10,625 nucleotides of DNA from Hydnum rufescens UP504 (lineage: Eukaryota > Basidiomycota > Agaricomycetes > Cantharellales > Hydnaceae), in NCBI GenBank assembly GCA_014904985.1, contig MU129207.1, positions 1-10,625 of the forward strand. Direction: 5' to 3'. The translations under genes were made by a program, and so were the position numbers. Below are positions 1 to 7,254 of the stretch, one piece after another. The notes under the pieces are model-generated. The model ran no database searches, had not been told where the DNA came from, and saw only the letters and a list, made by a program, of their open reading frames with translations. Position 1 is the first letter of the stretch. Every line of letters begins with the position of its first letter.

Positions 1-1
1 C

Positions 2-113
2 CCTAAGGCAAGAGTACAAGTCATGTATGGACAAAGCAGCCACCTAAGGCAAGAGTACCAGCCATGTATGGACAAAGCAGCCACCTAAGGCAAGAGTACA
101 AGCTGGCATGCAT
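2..113. repeat. 41-bp tandem repeat, about 2.7 copies, cut by the window edge
   Basis: Two full units (2-42 and 43-83) differ at only two bases. A third begins at 84 and matches for 19 bases before it decays around 103-113. The unit carries the words CCTAAGGCAAGAGTAC and CATGTATGGACAAAGCAGCC. The array probably continues to the left of the window. It is tandem without spacers, so it is an ordinary satellite-type repeat and not a CRISPR array. No coding potential is apparent. Confidence 0.85.
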
Positions 114-330
114 GGGTGACAGCCTTTACTTGTCGCTATGACCGTAACACTACAGTAATATATGCTAGTTCCTGCTCCCGCCCACTGTCCACCTGAACTC
201 GCCCGTTCAACAGGACCCAGCCCTTTTTGGTCTGGTTCCCTTCACCCACTTAGCTGTGACCAGGGATGAGAGCCTAACAGGTACACACAACATGGTAGGC
301 AAAGGCTTTAGAAGAGACGAACAGGACTGC

Positions 331-390
331 AAATGATTGGATTACATAATTATATATATGGTACCATGCATATATAATCAATTCTCATTT
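331..390. repeat. AT-rich imperfect palindrome centred on GGTACC
   Basis: The outer ends are AAATGA and TCATTT. Inside, ATTATATATAT and ATGCATATATAAT flank the self-complementary core GGTACC near 360-365. The arms pair with a few gaps and could form a cruciform or hairpin. It could be a small MITE-like remnant, a recombination relic or just AT-rich intergenic DNA. No terminal duplication is clear, so no mobile element is claimed. Confidence 0.45.
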
Positions 391-640
391 GTCAGGAACA
401 CATCTATTGGGACTAAGCGAGAGACCAACTGATCACAATTAGTCTAGAGGCCCTTAATCGAGGGATGGGCGCCTAAATTAAATTAAATGATAGAAGAGGA
501 AGGGTATATACAAGCACTATTTCATCAGAAGGGCATGCCGTTGGCCATTAGTTGAGCCCTGGTGCTGTCGGAACATCCTGTAGCATGTGGGATCAGTTGG
601 CCACCATCCACCACCACAAAGACACATCAGAACCAAAACA

Positions 641-800
641 TATACATGTTGGCAGTGTACTCAGATAAACTAGAACAATCTGTACTATAGTGCATCCAAA
701 TGACTTGCTATACTACAGGAGGGATAACAGAGCTACCCTCAGTCTTCAGGAAAAGAATTGAGGGGTGCTAGAGCTTCAGACATCTTATATACTAAAGTAC
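641..800. repeat. Diverged dispersed repeat, copy 1 (3' side of the TPR gene)
   Basis: This stretch aligns by eye, with gaps, to 6151-6370. Shared landmarks occur in the same order: CAG-GTACT, ACTAGAAC, CTA-AGTG, CTATACTA, CCTCAGTCT, AAAGAA-TGAGGG, TGC, then TATATA and AAGTA. Within it, CCCTCA (736-741) and TGAGGG (759-764) are inverted and could form a small stem. Both copies lie in the same orientation and bracket the TPR gene. The family is not recognised; it could be an old solo LTR, a MITE or another interspersed repeat. Confidence 0.5.
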
Positions 801-854
801 ATAATAAGACCTCATGCCTAAATAGGAGGTGGACATAGAAGTGGAGTAAAGGGA

Positions 855-1370
855 TTATCCTACAAAGAAGTCATAATCGGTTGGAGTTGCTAACTCCCAA
901 GTGTCTGGGAAGTAAGCACTTGGTGCTGCGCTCCCAATGTCATATCCAAATGATGTAGTAAAGGTGGGACGGGCACATCCTGCTGGTTCTTGAATTACCC
1001 GATGAGCCTGATGCGTACACACAAAACTTAATTCAGAGAAGATGGAGTGCGAACGTTCTAGGCCAGAATTGAAGAGGCCAGGTTCGGTATGCCCCAGCCG
1101 ATTGTAGATGTCCACAGCTTCTTCGATGGGACCCAATGCTTCCTCATGGCAGCGAAGTCTCATAAGCTGAAGGGAGGTATACATGAGGGCGTTGGGAACA
1201 ATTGGGTAGAATACATCGGGTCGAGCTGCTGCAAGTAGATTGTAAATGTCTTCAATGGGACCCAATGCTTCCTCATAGCGGCCACGTCTCATAAGACAAA
1301 GGGATGTATTCTTGAGAGAATTGACACGATTTAGCAGGAATACATCATGTCGATTTGCCACAGGCGAGCG
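855..1370 (-). other. Second copy of the TPR-plus-tail module and true C-terminus
   Basis: After the hexapeptide array two more TPR-like units follow (HDVF...EEALGPIE and PDVF...EEALGPIE). The first lacks three residues, so their shared DNA block is offset by 129 bp instead of 138. A tail then repeats the earlier one: HRVIQEPA, FTTSFGYDIG, SAYF. It ends DFFVG with TAA at 855-857. Compared with the first tail it has its own final extension (about 20 residues rich in Thr and Asp) instead of running into the minisatellite. Confidence 0.65.
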
Positions 1371-1879
1371 GTATTGAGAAGTGTCTATGTATTGTGAAGT
1401 GCCCATGTATTGTGAAGTGCCCACATATTGTGAAGTGCCCACGTATTGTGGAGTGCCCATGTATTGAGAAGTATCCACGTATTGTGAAGTACCCATGTAT
1501 TGCGAAGTGTCCACATCTGGCAAAGTGTCCACATCTGGCAAAGTGTCTACCTCTGGCGAAGTGTCTTCCTGTTTCAAAGTGTCCTGCTGTTTCAAAGTGT
1601 CCTCCTGTTTCAAAGTGTCCTCCTGTTTCAAAGTGTCCTCCTGTTTCAAAGTGTCCTCCTGTTTCAAAGTGTCTTCCTCTTTCGAACTGTCTTCCCGTTC
1701 CAAAGTGTCCTCCTCTTTCGAAGGGACTTCCCCCTCTAAAGGGACTTCCCCCTCCAAAGGGCTTCCCCCTCTGAAGGGGCTTCCCCCTCTGAAGGGGCTT
1801 CCCCCTCTGAAGGGGCTTCCCCCTCCAAAGGGGCTTCCCCCTCCAAAGGGGCTTCCTCTTCTGAAGTGTCTTCCTCTTC
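1371..1879 (-). repeat. 18-bp coding minisatellite: 28 hexapeptides in successive subfamilies
   Basis: The minus strand reads as continuous hexapeptides: EEEDTS/EEEAPL, then EGEAPL/EGEAPS/EGEVPL, KEEDTL/EREDSS, KQEDTL, PDVDTL and finally QYMGTS/QYVGTS. Twenty-eight hexamers plus a last Gln-Tyr need 510 bp; the span is 509. The missing base is one G in the run at 1758-1760, where other units have GGGG, and it shifts the frame. The stretch is acidic first and Tyr/Ser/Thr-rich later, probably a disordered linker. Replication slippage explains both the growth and the deletion. Confidence 0.85.
1758..1760 (-). other. 1-bp deletion (frameshift) in the minisatellite
   Basis: Neighbouring units on the plus strand read CCAAAGGGGCTTCC. 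This one reads CCAAAGGGCTTCC, one G short. Upstream frame ends at a stop at 1736-1738; the other frame continues the hexapeptide pattern at once and runs to 855. It may be a true mutation or a homopolymer sequencing or assembly error. Confidence 0.75.
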
Positions 1880-2065
1880 CAGGAAGTAAGCACCCAGCCC
1901 TGTCCCCTCAGCGCGATATGCGAATGACGTAATAAAGAAAGGACCATCAGGTTTCAGCAAGTATGCTGGTTCTTGAATTACCCGACCAGCTGGAGGTGCA
2001 CAGATCGAACTTAACATGGAGAAGGTGGAACGTGAGCATTCTAGATCGAAACTGAAGACGCTGGG
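1880..2065 (-). other. First copy of the C-terminal tail module (VIQEPA motif)
   Basis: After the seventeenth unit the protein leaves the TPR pattern and reads SRSTFSMLSSIC, then GRVIQEPA, then FFITSFAYRAEGTG and GAYF. The same module recurs at the real C-terminus. The two share a 22-nt exact match (1964-1985 and 981-1002) and a common AAGTAAGCAC word at the AYF end. I do not recognise the module as a named domain. Confidence 0.65.
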
Positions 2066-4387
2066 TCTGTCCGCTGCAAGCGAGCAGTAGATGTTCATGG
2101 CTTCTTCAATGGCTCCGAGCGCTTCCTCATGGCGGCCAAGTTCTGAAAGATGAAGGGAGGTATTCCGGAGAGTGTTGGCAAGATTTGGACCAAATACATC
2201 AGGTTGATCCACCAGGAGCAAGCAGTACATGTTCTCTGCCTCCTCATTCTTCTCGAGTGCATCCTTGTCATGCCCAAATCGAGAGAGATGGACAGAGAGG
2301 TTACCGAGAGAGTGGGCGAGGTGTGGATGTAAGATATCTGGTTGATCCTCTACTAGTAGGCAATAAATGCTCACTGTCTCCTCACTCGTTCTGAGGGTGG
2401 CCTGACCGTCGCCAATTTCCGAAAGAAAGACAGAGAGATTGCCCAGAGAGTTGGCAAGATCTGGCCGAAACACATTTGGTCAATCTACCGCCAGTAGTCG
2501 ATAATGCCCCACAGACTCCTCACTCACTTTGACCGCTTCCTCATGGCAGTCAAATTTTGAAAGAGAGACAGAGAGGTTGCTGAGACAATGGGAAAGATCT
2601 GGATAGAATGCATCTGGCCAATCCTTTGTCAATGAATGGTAAATTCTTATCACCTCATTGCTTGCATCCAGTGCATCTGCATGGCGGCCAAATTCTGAAA
2701 GGCATCCAGACAGATTGCCAATATAGTGAGCAAGATCTGGGTGAAACGTATCCAGTAGATCCGCAGCCAATGGACGGTAAATATTTACGGCCTCCTCACA
2801 TGCCTCTAGTGCTTCTCGATGGCAAGCAAATTCAGAAAGATAGATGGAGAAGTTTCCCAAAGAACGAGTGAGATCGGGACGGAATACATCTGGTCGATCT
2901 GTTGTTAGTGGGCGATAAATAGTCAAGGCTTCCTCAGTTGCAGCGAGGGCCTCTTTGCGGTGCCCAATCTCTGAAAGGCAAATGGAGAGGTGGTGAAGAG
3001 AGTCAGTGAAATCTGACCGGAATACTGGTCGATCCGCTGCTAGTGAGTGGTAAATGTTCACAGCCTCTGCATTTGCCTTGAGCGCTTCCTCACGTCAGCC
3101 AAATTGGGTAAGATTACCTGAGAGGTTACAAAGGCAGTGAGCAAGATCTGGGAGGAATACATCGGGCAAATCCATTGCCAACGGCCGGTAAATATTCCCA
3201 GCCTCCTCACTCGCCCTGATTGCTTTATGATGCCGGCTGAGTTTTGAGAGACACAGAGAAAAGTTACCTAGTGAACAAGTGAGATCGGGATGGAATGCTT
3301 CTGGCTGATCAGCTGCTAGCAAGCGATAAATGCCCACAACCTCCTCAGATGCCTTCAGTGCCTCCTTGTGGCGGCCAAAGCCTGAAAGATGAATGGAGAG
3401 GTCGCCAAGAGAGAGAGCAAGAAGTGACCGAAATACATCTGGGCAATCGACCACTAGTGGGCAATAGATACTCACGGCCTCCTCAATATTCTGCAGGGCT
3501 TCCTTTCGGCGACCAAATTCAGAGAGACGGGCAGCGAAATTATGAACAGAGCAAGCAAAATTGGCCCGAAATACATTCGGTCGATCTGCTGCCAGCAGGC
3601 GATAAATGCTCACAGCCTCCTCACTTGCCTCAAGGGCTTCCTTATGATGGCCTAATTGAGAAAGATTGGTAGAAAGGATGTTGAGAGAGCCAGCAAGATG
3701 GGGACGGAAGACATTTGGTCGATATGCTGCTAGTGGACGATGGATGGTCAAGGCTTCCTCACTTGTCCCAAGTGCTTCTACATGGCAGCCAGATTCTGAG
3801 AAGTGAGCGGAGAGGTTGTTAAGAGAGCGAGTGAGGTATGGGCAGAACATATTGGGTCGGTATGCTGCCAGCCACCGGTAAATTCTCACAGCCTCCAAAA
3901 TCACCTCGAGCCCTTTCTTGCAGTGCCCAAGTTCCAAAAGATCAATGGAAAGATTCTCAAGACTGCGAGTGAGGTGTGGATGGAATACATCTGGTTCTTT
4001 TGTTACCAGTGTGCGATAAAGGTCCACAGCCCATTCAATTTCCGTGAGCATGTCCTCATGGAGACCGCATTCTGAACGACAAGCAGACAGGGCGATGAAG
4101 GACGAGGCAAGATCTGGGCAAAATATCTCCGGTTGACCTGCTACTAGTGAGAGGTAGATGCGTGTGGCTTCCTCAGCTTCGCGGAGGGCCTCATCGTGGT
4201 GGCCAAGGCGCAAAAGAACTCTAGAAAGCTCGGTGAGAGAAGCAGCGAGGCCTGATACATCTTGTCCTGCCCGGTGCAGGATAACTGCAGTAGTCTGCAC
4301 CTCAAAGGCCTCATCCCAAAGACCCAAGTTGGACAAATTCAAAGATAATTGGCTCATTTTGTCTGCCAGGGTAGCCACGTTGAGTTT
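2066..4387 (-). repeat. Array of about 17 TPR-like units, 46 residues (138 bp) each
   Basis: Most units start at P-D/N-V-F and end at L-A-A-D-R. Length is nearly constant at 46 residues; the unit near 3035 lacks one residue. A Leu-Gly-Asn-Leu-Ser helix A and an Glu-Ala-Leu...Glu-Glu-Ala-Val helix B match TPR-type helix pairs of the kinesin-light-chain kind, with a longer loop. The first two units (about 4387-4130) are the most divergent. Units differ enough to be old, but neighbours share DNA-level blocks, so the array grew by local duplication. Both internal stops at 3095-3097 and 2480-2482 fall at consensus Arg positions. Confidence 0.8.
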
Positions 4388-4948
4388 GGCCTCCGCAGTA
4401 TTATGCAACTCATTCAAAAGCTCCAATGTGATGGACACCGTTTTGCTGAGTTGGTGTGCCGGATCTTCGCTCTGCGGCCAGTCACTTCTCCATCCTATAG
4501 ACCGTTCCTGGGTTTCGGTGGGGACAGCAAGATCCGGTAGGATACTGTCCACTTTCACCGTAAGCTCAGAGATCTGGGTGGCAAGATATGAAATAGGGTG
4601 GTTATGTCCAGTTTGCACTAAAGTCGTCGGGGGAGATCTGTTTGGTAGTGGATGAGCACAATGAAGTACTTGGCTCAAGAGTGGTAGATACCTTGGGCCA
4701 GTCCGCATCAGGATTGTCCCTAATTCTGCCTCTTCCAGGTGGTCCCGCAAAGCCTCCGCAATCTGCTCGAAGACCACCCAACCCACCGGACGCTGGAGGA
4801 AGTCTTGAAGGTTCTGCAAAGTCGCCGTTTGCAGTGCTGATGGTGCTGGCTCTCCCTCCTCTCTCTGAGTTACTAACACAGATGGACCAGGAAACACTAT
4901 TTGTTCTATGCTGTCTGCGAGGTTTGATGTTCTCACAGATGCCATGAG

Positions 4949-5008
4949 CTTGATGATAGTATCAGGGAACCTCTGGCTTCAGAAGAATAACATTGAATAG
5001 ACACTCAC
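4949..5008 (-). other. Intron 2 of the TPR gene, 60 nt (acceptor not certain)
   Basis: The donor GTGAGTG follows ...CTTGAACATCCACCAT on the minus strand. Two acceptors keep the frame: CATCAAG at 4949, giving 60 nt, and GAAGCCAG at 4973, giving 36 nt. The 60-nt choice fits usual agaricomycete intron sizes and has CTGAT/CTATC branch-like words; 36 nt would be unusually short. The shorter choice would add eight residues (RFPDTIIK) ahead of LMASVRTSNL. Confidence 0.6.
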
Positions 5009-5400
5009 ATGGTGGATGTTCAAGCAATCCATCAAATTCTCTCCATGCATCAATAGTCCAGTCTTGATTTCATCACGCTTTAGATACCTATCCAGCAGGC
5101 CAAATTCAGACCAACGCTTTACATCGGTTTTGATTGCTTTCAAGTTGCTGGCAGAAGAGAAAAAAAAAATCCTTGGTGTAAGCTCCTAGAAAAAAAGGGT
5201 GTAAAGATTGTAGTGAGAAACACACCTTTTTAAAGCAAACAGTCTCACAGCGGTCGGCGAACCATCAGGGATTGGAACATTGCTCGCTTTCAGCTCATTC
5301 ACAAAGGAGTCAAGAAACATTGTGACACAAAATAGAAGGTGGTCACAGTCCCTTTTTCCATCGCGCATGGTTTTAATGACCTCACTTATCTCCGCTAAGA
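5009..5400 (-). other. N-terminal helical domain of the TPR protein (possibly MLKL-NTD / HeLo-like)
   Basis: Across exons 1 and 2 the sequence is strongly helical and charged, without a signal peptide or membrane segment. Landmarks are LDVLAEISEVIKTMRDGKRD, LFALK-SNLKAIKTDV, KRWSEFGLLDRYLKRDEI and NLMDCLNIHH. The order of helix, long loop, then a charged helix with an LDRYLKRDEI-type end resembles four-helix N-terminal domains that precede TPRs in many basidiomycete proteins, related in fold to MLKL-NTD or HeLo domains. That assignment is from general resemblance only. No NTPase motif (Walker A GxxxxGKT) occurs between this region and the TPRs. Confidence 0.3.
5148..5225 (-). other. Intron 1 of the TPR gene, 78 nt
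   Basis: The minus strand reads exon-AAAAG, then GTGTGT as donor, a CTTAC branch-like word, a long T-rich tract and TTCTGCCAG as acceptor. The exon then resumes at 5147 with CAACTTGAAAGC. Splicing joins ...LFALK to SNLKAIKTDVKRW and keeps the frame. Without removal, the T-rich tract and stop codons would end the protein at 5186. Confidence 0.75.
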
Positions 5401-5686
5401 CATCAAGGACTTGAGTCACAGGGCCTACTAATGCCCCTGGTAGGGCAGGAATGCGGAGTCAAATTGAAACCAGAGCACTGCAGCCAGCATGATCGTGGAG
5501 GTAACCTGGATATGTTGGAGTCAGAGAATAGGTTGGCTGAAATCTGCTTGCATGGCCAGGACCGGTGCGTTGAGCAGTGAAGGTGGAGGTGGATACCGAA
5601 GGGATGGAATCGCTAGGTTGGGGTGGTGGCGATGGGTCTCTGGGTCCTGGACGTTTCCAGAATCGTCTACCTTGTGTGGGCGGCAT
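5226..5686 (-). other. Exon 1 of the TPR gene: Pro/Ser-rich start and first helices
   Basis: The ATG at 5686 opens with MPPTQGRRFWKRPGPRDPSP, a basic then Pro/Ser-rich segment, and stays in frame with the helical sequence LDVLAEISEVIKTMRDGKRD near residue 92. A TGA at 5459-5461 interrupts the frame. Two readings are possible: a CGA to TGA change, or a 42-nt in-frame intron (5437-5478) with a weak GTGCTC donor and a good TACCAG acceptor. I favour the point mutation because the other breaks in this gene are TGA too. A neighbouring frame is also open for part of 5480-5740, so the exact N-terminus is uncertain. Confidence 0.5.
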
Positions 5687-5969
5687 GGAACGTCGTGGAC
5701 TTGAGAGACAGGAGGCTTTGAAGATGATGCCTCAGCACATACTAGTGCACCTAAAAGTCGTCAAGTGACACACAACCAAAGATTAGATTCCATAATGGTG
5801 TAATATTTGAATGCCGGTGGCTGTGGGCGCAGCTCAGATTCACAGTTAGATAAGCGAGTGGAGTCACGTCACATTACAGCTGATCCCTGACTCTTACGTA
5901 AGTAAGAGAGGGTTCTAGCAGGAATTTTGTCATCATGTGATATGAAAATCTCCTTATTTGGGAATTTTT

Positions 5970-6011
5970 TCCATGGCTGTGTGTCCATGGCTGTGCTTCC
6001 ATGGCAGTGCA
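5970..6011. repeat. 14-bp tandem repeat, three copies
   Basis: Units TCCATGGCTGTGTG (5970-5983), TCCATGGCTGTGCT (5984-5997) and TCCATGGCAGTGCA (5998-6011) lie head to tail. Each contains an NcoI-like CCATGG palindrome. No function is apparent. Confidence 0.8.
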
Positions 6012-6150
6012 ACTTCAGCTCCACCTGTACTTCTGAGTAACCAGAACATTTCAACCGATGACAGATGATGTTGTGCCTAGTGGTCACCTCCCTGGTTATT
6101 GAAAATGGCCTGTATGCGGCCTTCCGGGCATGCCTCCATTCTCCAGCTCC

Positions 6151-6370
6151 GACTGTTATATTGTCAGAGTACTTGTATATATACTAGAACGACGGAACTC
6201 AGTCTCTGATAAAAGAACTGATATTTGGATAAAGTACCTAGAATGACGGAACTACAGTGGGTTTGGGTAAGGTACTATACTATTGAAGAGAGAATAGAAA
6301 ATGGGCTAACCTCAGTCTCTGATAAAAGAACTGAGGGAGTGCAGAATGCTCATGTACTAATATATAAGTA
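6151..6370. repeat. Diverged dispersed repeat, copy 2, with an internal partial duplication
   Basis: It is homologous to 641-800 in the same orientation. Internally, a 24-nt word occurs exactly at 6198-6221 and 6311-6334, and a 16-nt word at 6184-6199 recurs at 6238-6253 with a single CG to TG difference. The 6311-6337 part can fold, as CCTCAGT and ACTGAGG are inverted around a short loop. It reads as a tandemly duplicated and partly deleted fragment of an old interspersed repeat. Confidence 0.5.
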
Positions 6371-6629
6371 ATCGGCAATGCTGGGTATCAAGAATAGTAG
6401 GCAGAAACAATAAATGAAATGGGCAATCAACACCAACAAAGTCATTGGGTCATTATACTGTATCTGGCTGCCCTCCAACACACCCATTCAGCTGGATGCA
6501 GGGGCAGAGATCCCCATGGCTGCACAAAACTTCTCAAGTTTGACTAGGGGAAGTGTCAGGATCGAATTGACATTTGCTTCCGCCTGAGGACTTACCCATT
6601 GGAGCATCATTCTTCATCGACTCTATCAT

Positions 6630-7064
6630 ATGGCACCTACTTCCTCAAATGCTCTTGTCTCCTCTCTCCCTCCATTCACTATGGGGGTTATTGTCATCCT
6701 TGCCATTATTGGCATTTCTCTTATTATTATTGCCCTCACTCTATCGGGCCTCGGCCAGTGGGCTATGGGCTGGGTAGTCAACCAGTGGCAGCATTGGCAC
6801 CCTTGTCAGCACCTGTTGTTCCCTCGTTCCCCATGTGAGTCCATGGAGTTGCCAATCCAGACTCCCCCTCCTCCTCCTCTACCCCAGTCCCTGAATCCAC
6901 ATCACCTGTCCCAATGCGTACTCCATCCACATCATTATGGTCCTTTGACACTTTGGACACCTTTGGAGTACCCAGGCGTACACTGCCTTGGAAGTACATA
7001 TGCTAAGGGGGATACATATGGAAGTTGGGGCATAGCCATGTGGAGGTGCGCACAGGATTCGTAA
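6630..7064 (+). CDS. Open frame inside LTR U3 with one predicted membrane segment (doubtful)
   Basis: The frame runs 144 codons from ATG to TAA. Residues about 18-42 form a hydrophobic stretch (MGVIVILAIIGISLIIIALT) followed by Gly/Trp-rich sequence, then a Pro/His/Leu-rich tail from about residue 70. I recognise no family. It lies wholly within the LTR, upstream of the TATA-like box at 7212, so the element's main transcript from that start would not include it at its 5' end. It could be chance, given the pyrimidine-rich plus strand, or a captured fragment. The absence of stops, while gag and pol have nine, is notable but weak evidence. Confidence 0.2.
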   Translation: MAPTSSNALVSSLPPFTMGVIVILAIIGISLIIIALTLSGLGQWAMGWVVNQWQHWHPCQHLLFPRSPCESMELPIQTPPPPPLPQSLNPHHLSQCVLHPHHYGPLTLWTPLEYPGVHCLGSTYAKGDTYGSWGIAMWRCAQDS

Positions 7065-7211
7065 CATGGCTGCATCAGCTTAGTGAGGCTTAGTGATGGT
7101 GGCTGTGGAGGCTGACTGATGGGCTGTGGAGCCAGCATTCTAGGAGGATCCAGAAGGTTATGGAAGATGGCAGAAGGCTCTGGAAGGCTGGAGGCTGTGT
7201 GCAGGAAATAG

Positions 7212-7219
7212 TATTTATA
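7212..7219 (+). promoter_or_regulatory. TATA-like box of the LTR promoter
   Basis: TATTTATA lies about 30 bp upstream of the predicted transcript start at 7241-7244, a usual spacing. The start is inferred because the bases from 7244 on pair with the priming site after the LTR, as in elements that prime from the 5' end of their own RNA. Confidence 0.5.
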
Positions 7220-7254
7220 GCCCTTCGCAGTTGGGGGATCACCAGTTTCAATCT

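Larger units (their letters stand above)
114..854. other. Intergenic DNA downstream of the TPR gene, no gene seen
   Basis: No open frame of useful length or recognisable protein occurs on either strand. It holds an AT-rich imperfect palindrome (331-390), a short AATTA-type repeat near 475-488 and a diverged dispersed repeat (641-800). The 3' end and untranslated region of the minus-strand TPR gene should fall just below 855. I see no clear AATAAA-type polyadenylation signal there. A TGTCAGG word at 389 resembles an LTR start, but I found no matching end. Confidence 0.6.
855..5686 (-). pseudogene. Large TPR-repeat protein gene (kinesin-light-chain-like TPR array), broken
   Basis: Read on the minus strand from ATG at 5686 to TAA at 855-857, with two introns (5148-5225 and 4949-5008), this is one gene of about 1,564 codons. 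Exons 1 and 2 total exactly 600 nt, and exon 3 returns to frame if one missing base near 1758-1760 is counted. Order: Pro/Ser-rich N-terminus (residues 1-75); helical domain (about 85-200); a further helical linker; about 17 units of 46 residues (DNA 4387-2066); a tail with the motif VIQEPA; a hexapeptide array; two more units; a second VIQEPA tail. Units follow PDVF-P-L--SLGNLS--LSE-GRH-EAL--SEEAV-IYR-LAADR. Such arrays usually act as protein-binding scaffolds; the partner is unknown. In-frame TGA codons lie at 5459-5461, 3095-3097 and 2480-2482. At the last two the repeat consensus is Arg. Many further consensus Arg are Gln, Cys or Trp. I infer a CpG-decayed pseudogene; sequencing error could explain only the 1-bp gap. 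Confidence 0.75.
5687..6553. other. Intergenic DNA between the TPR gene and the retrotransposon
   Basis: This holds the upstream region of the minus-strand TPR gene, a 14-bp triplet repeat (5970-6011) and the second dispersed repeat copy (6151-6370). A 72-codon minus-strand frame at 5869-6087 has no recognisable features and overlaps the 14-bp repeat, so I do not call it. No clear TATA box for the TPR gene stands out; ATATT near 5800 is the best AT-rich word. The last five bases before the LTR, GGAAG (6549-6553), are the candidate target-site duplication. Confidence 0.55.

Noticed and set aside
1..9. CCCTAA as telomeric repeat
   Set aside because: It occurs once, inside a 41-bp unit, with no tandem CCCTAA copies.
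1..113. CRISPR array
   Set aside because: Units are directly adjacent, without unique spacers, in a eukaryotic context.
389..395. TGTCAGG as the start of another LTR
   Set aside because: No matching CCTGACA end, TATA box and leader, or element genes were found on either side.
1345..1947. Several repetitive open frames on both strands
   Set aside because: They are frame shadows of the 18-bp minisatellite: a period divisible by three keeps all frames open. The minus-strand frame that joins TPR units on both sides is the real one.
3095..4945. A 616-residue TPR protein as a complete gene
   Set aside because: The frame continues in the same phase past the TGA at 3095-3097 with more TPR units, and upstream exons precede its first ATG, so this is only the middle of a larger broken gene.
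5869..6087. 72-codon minus-strand frame
   Set aside because: No recognisable motif, and part of it is the 14-bp tandem repeat.
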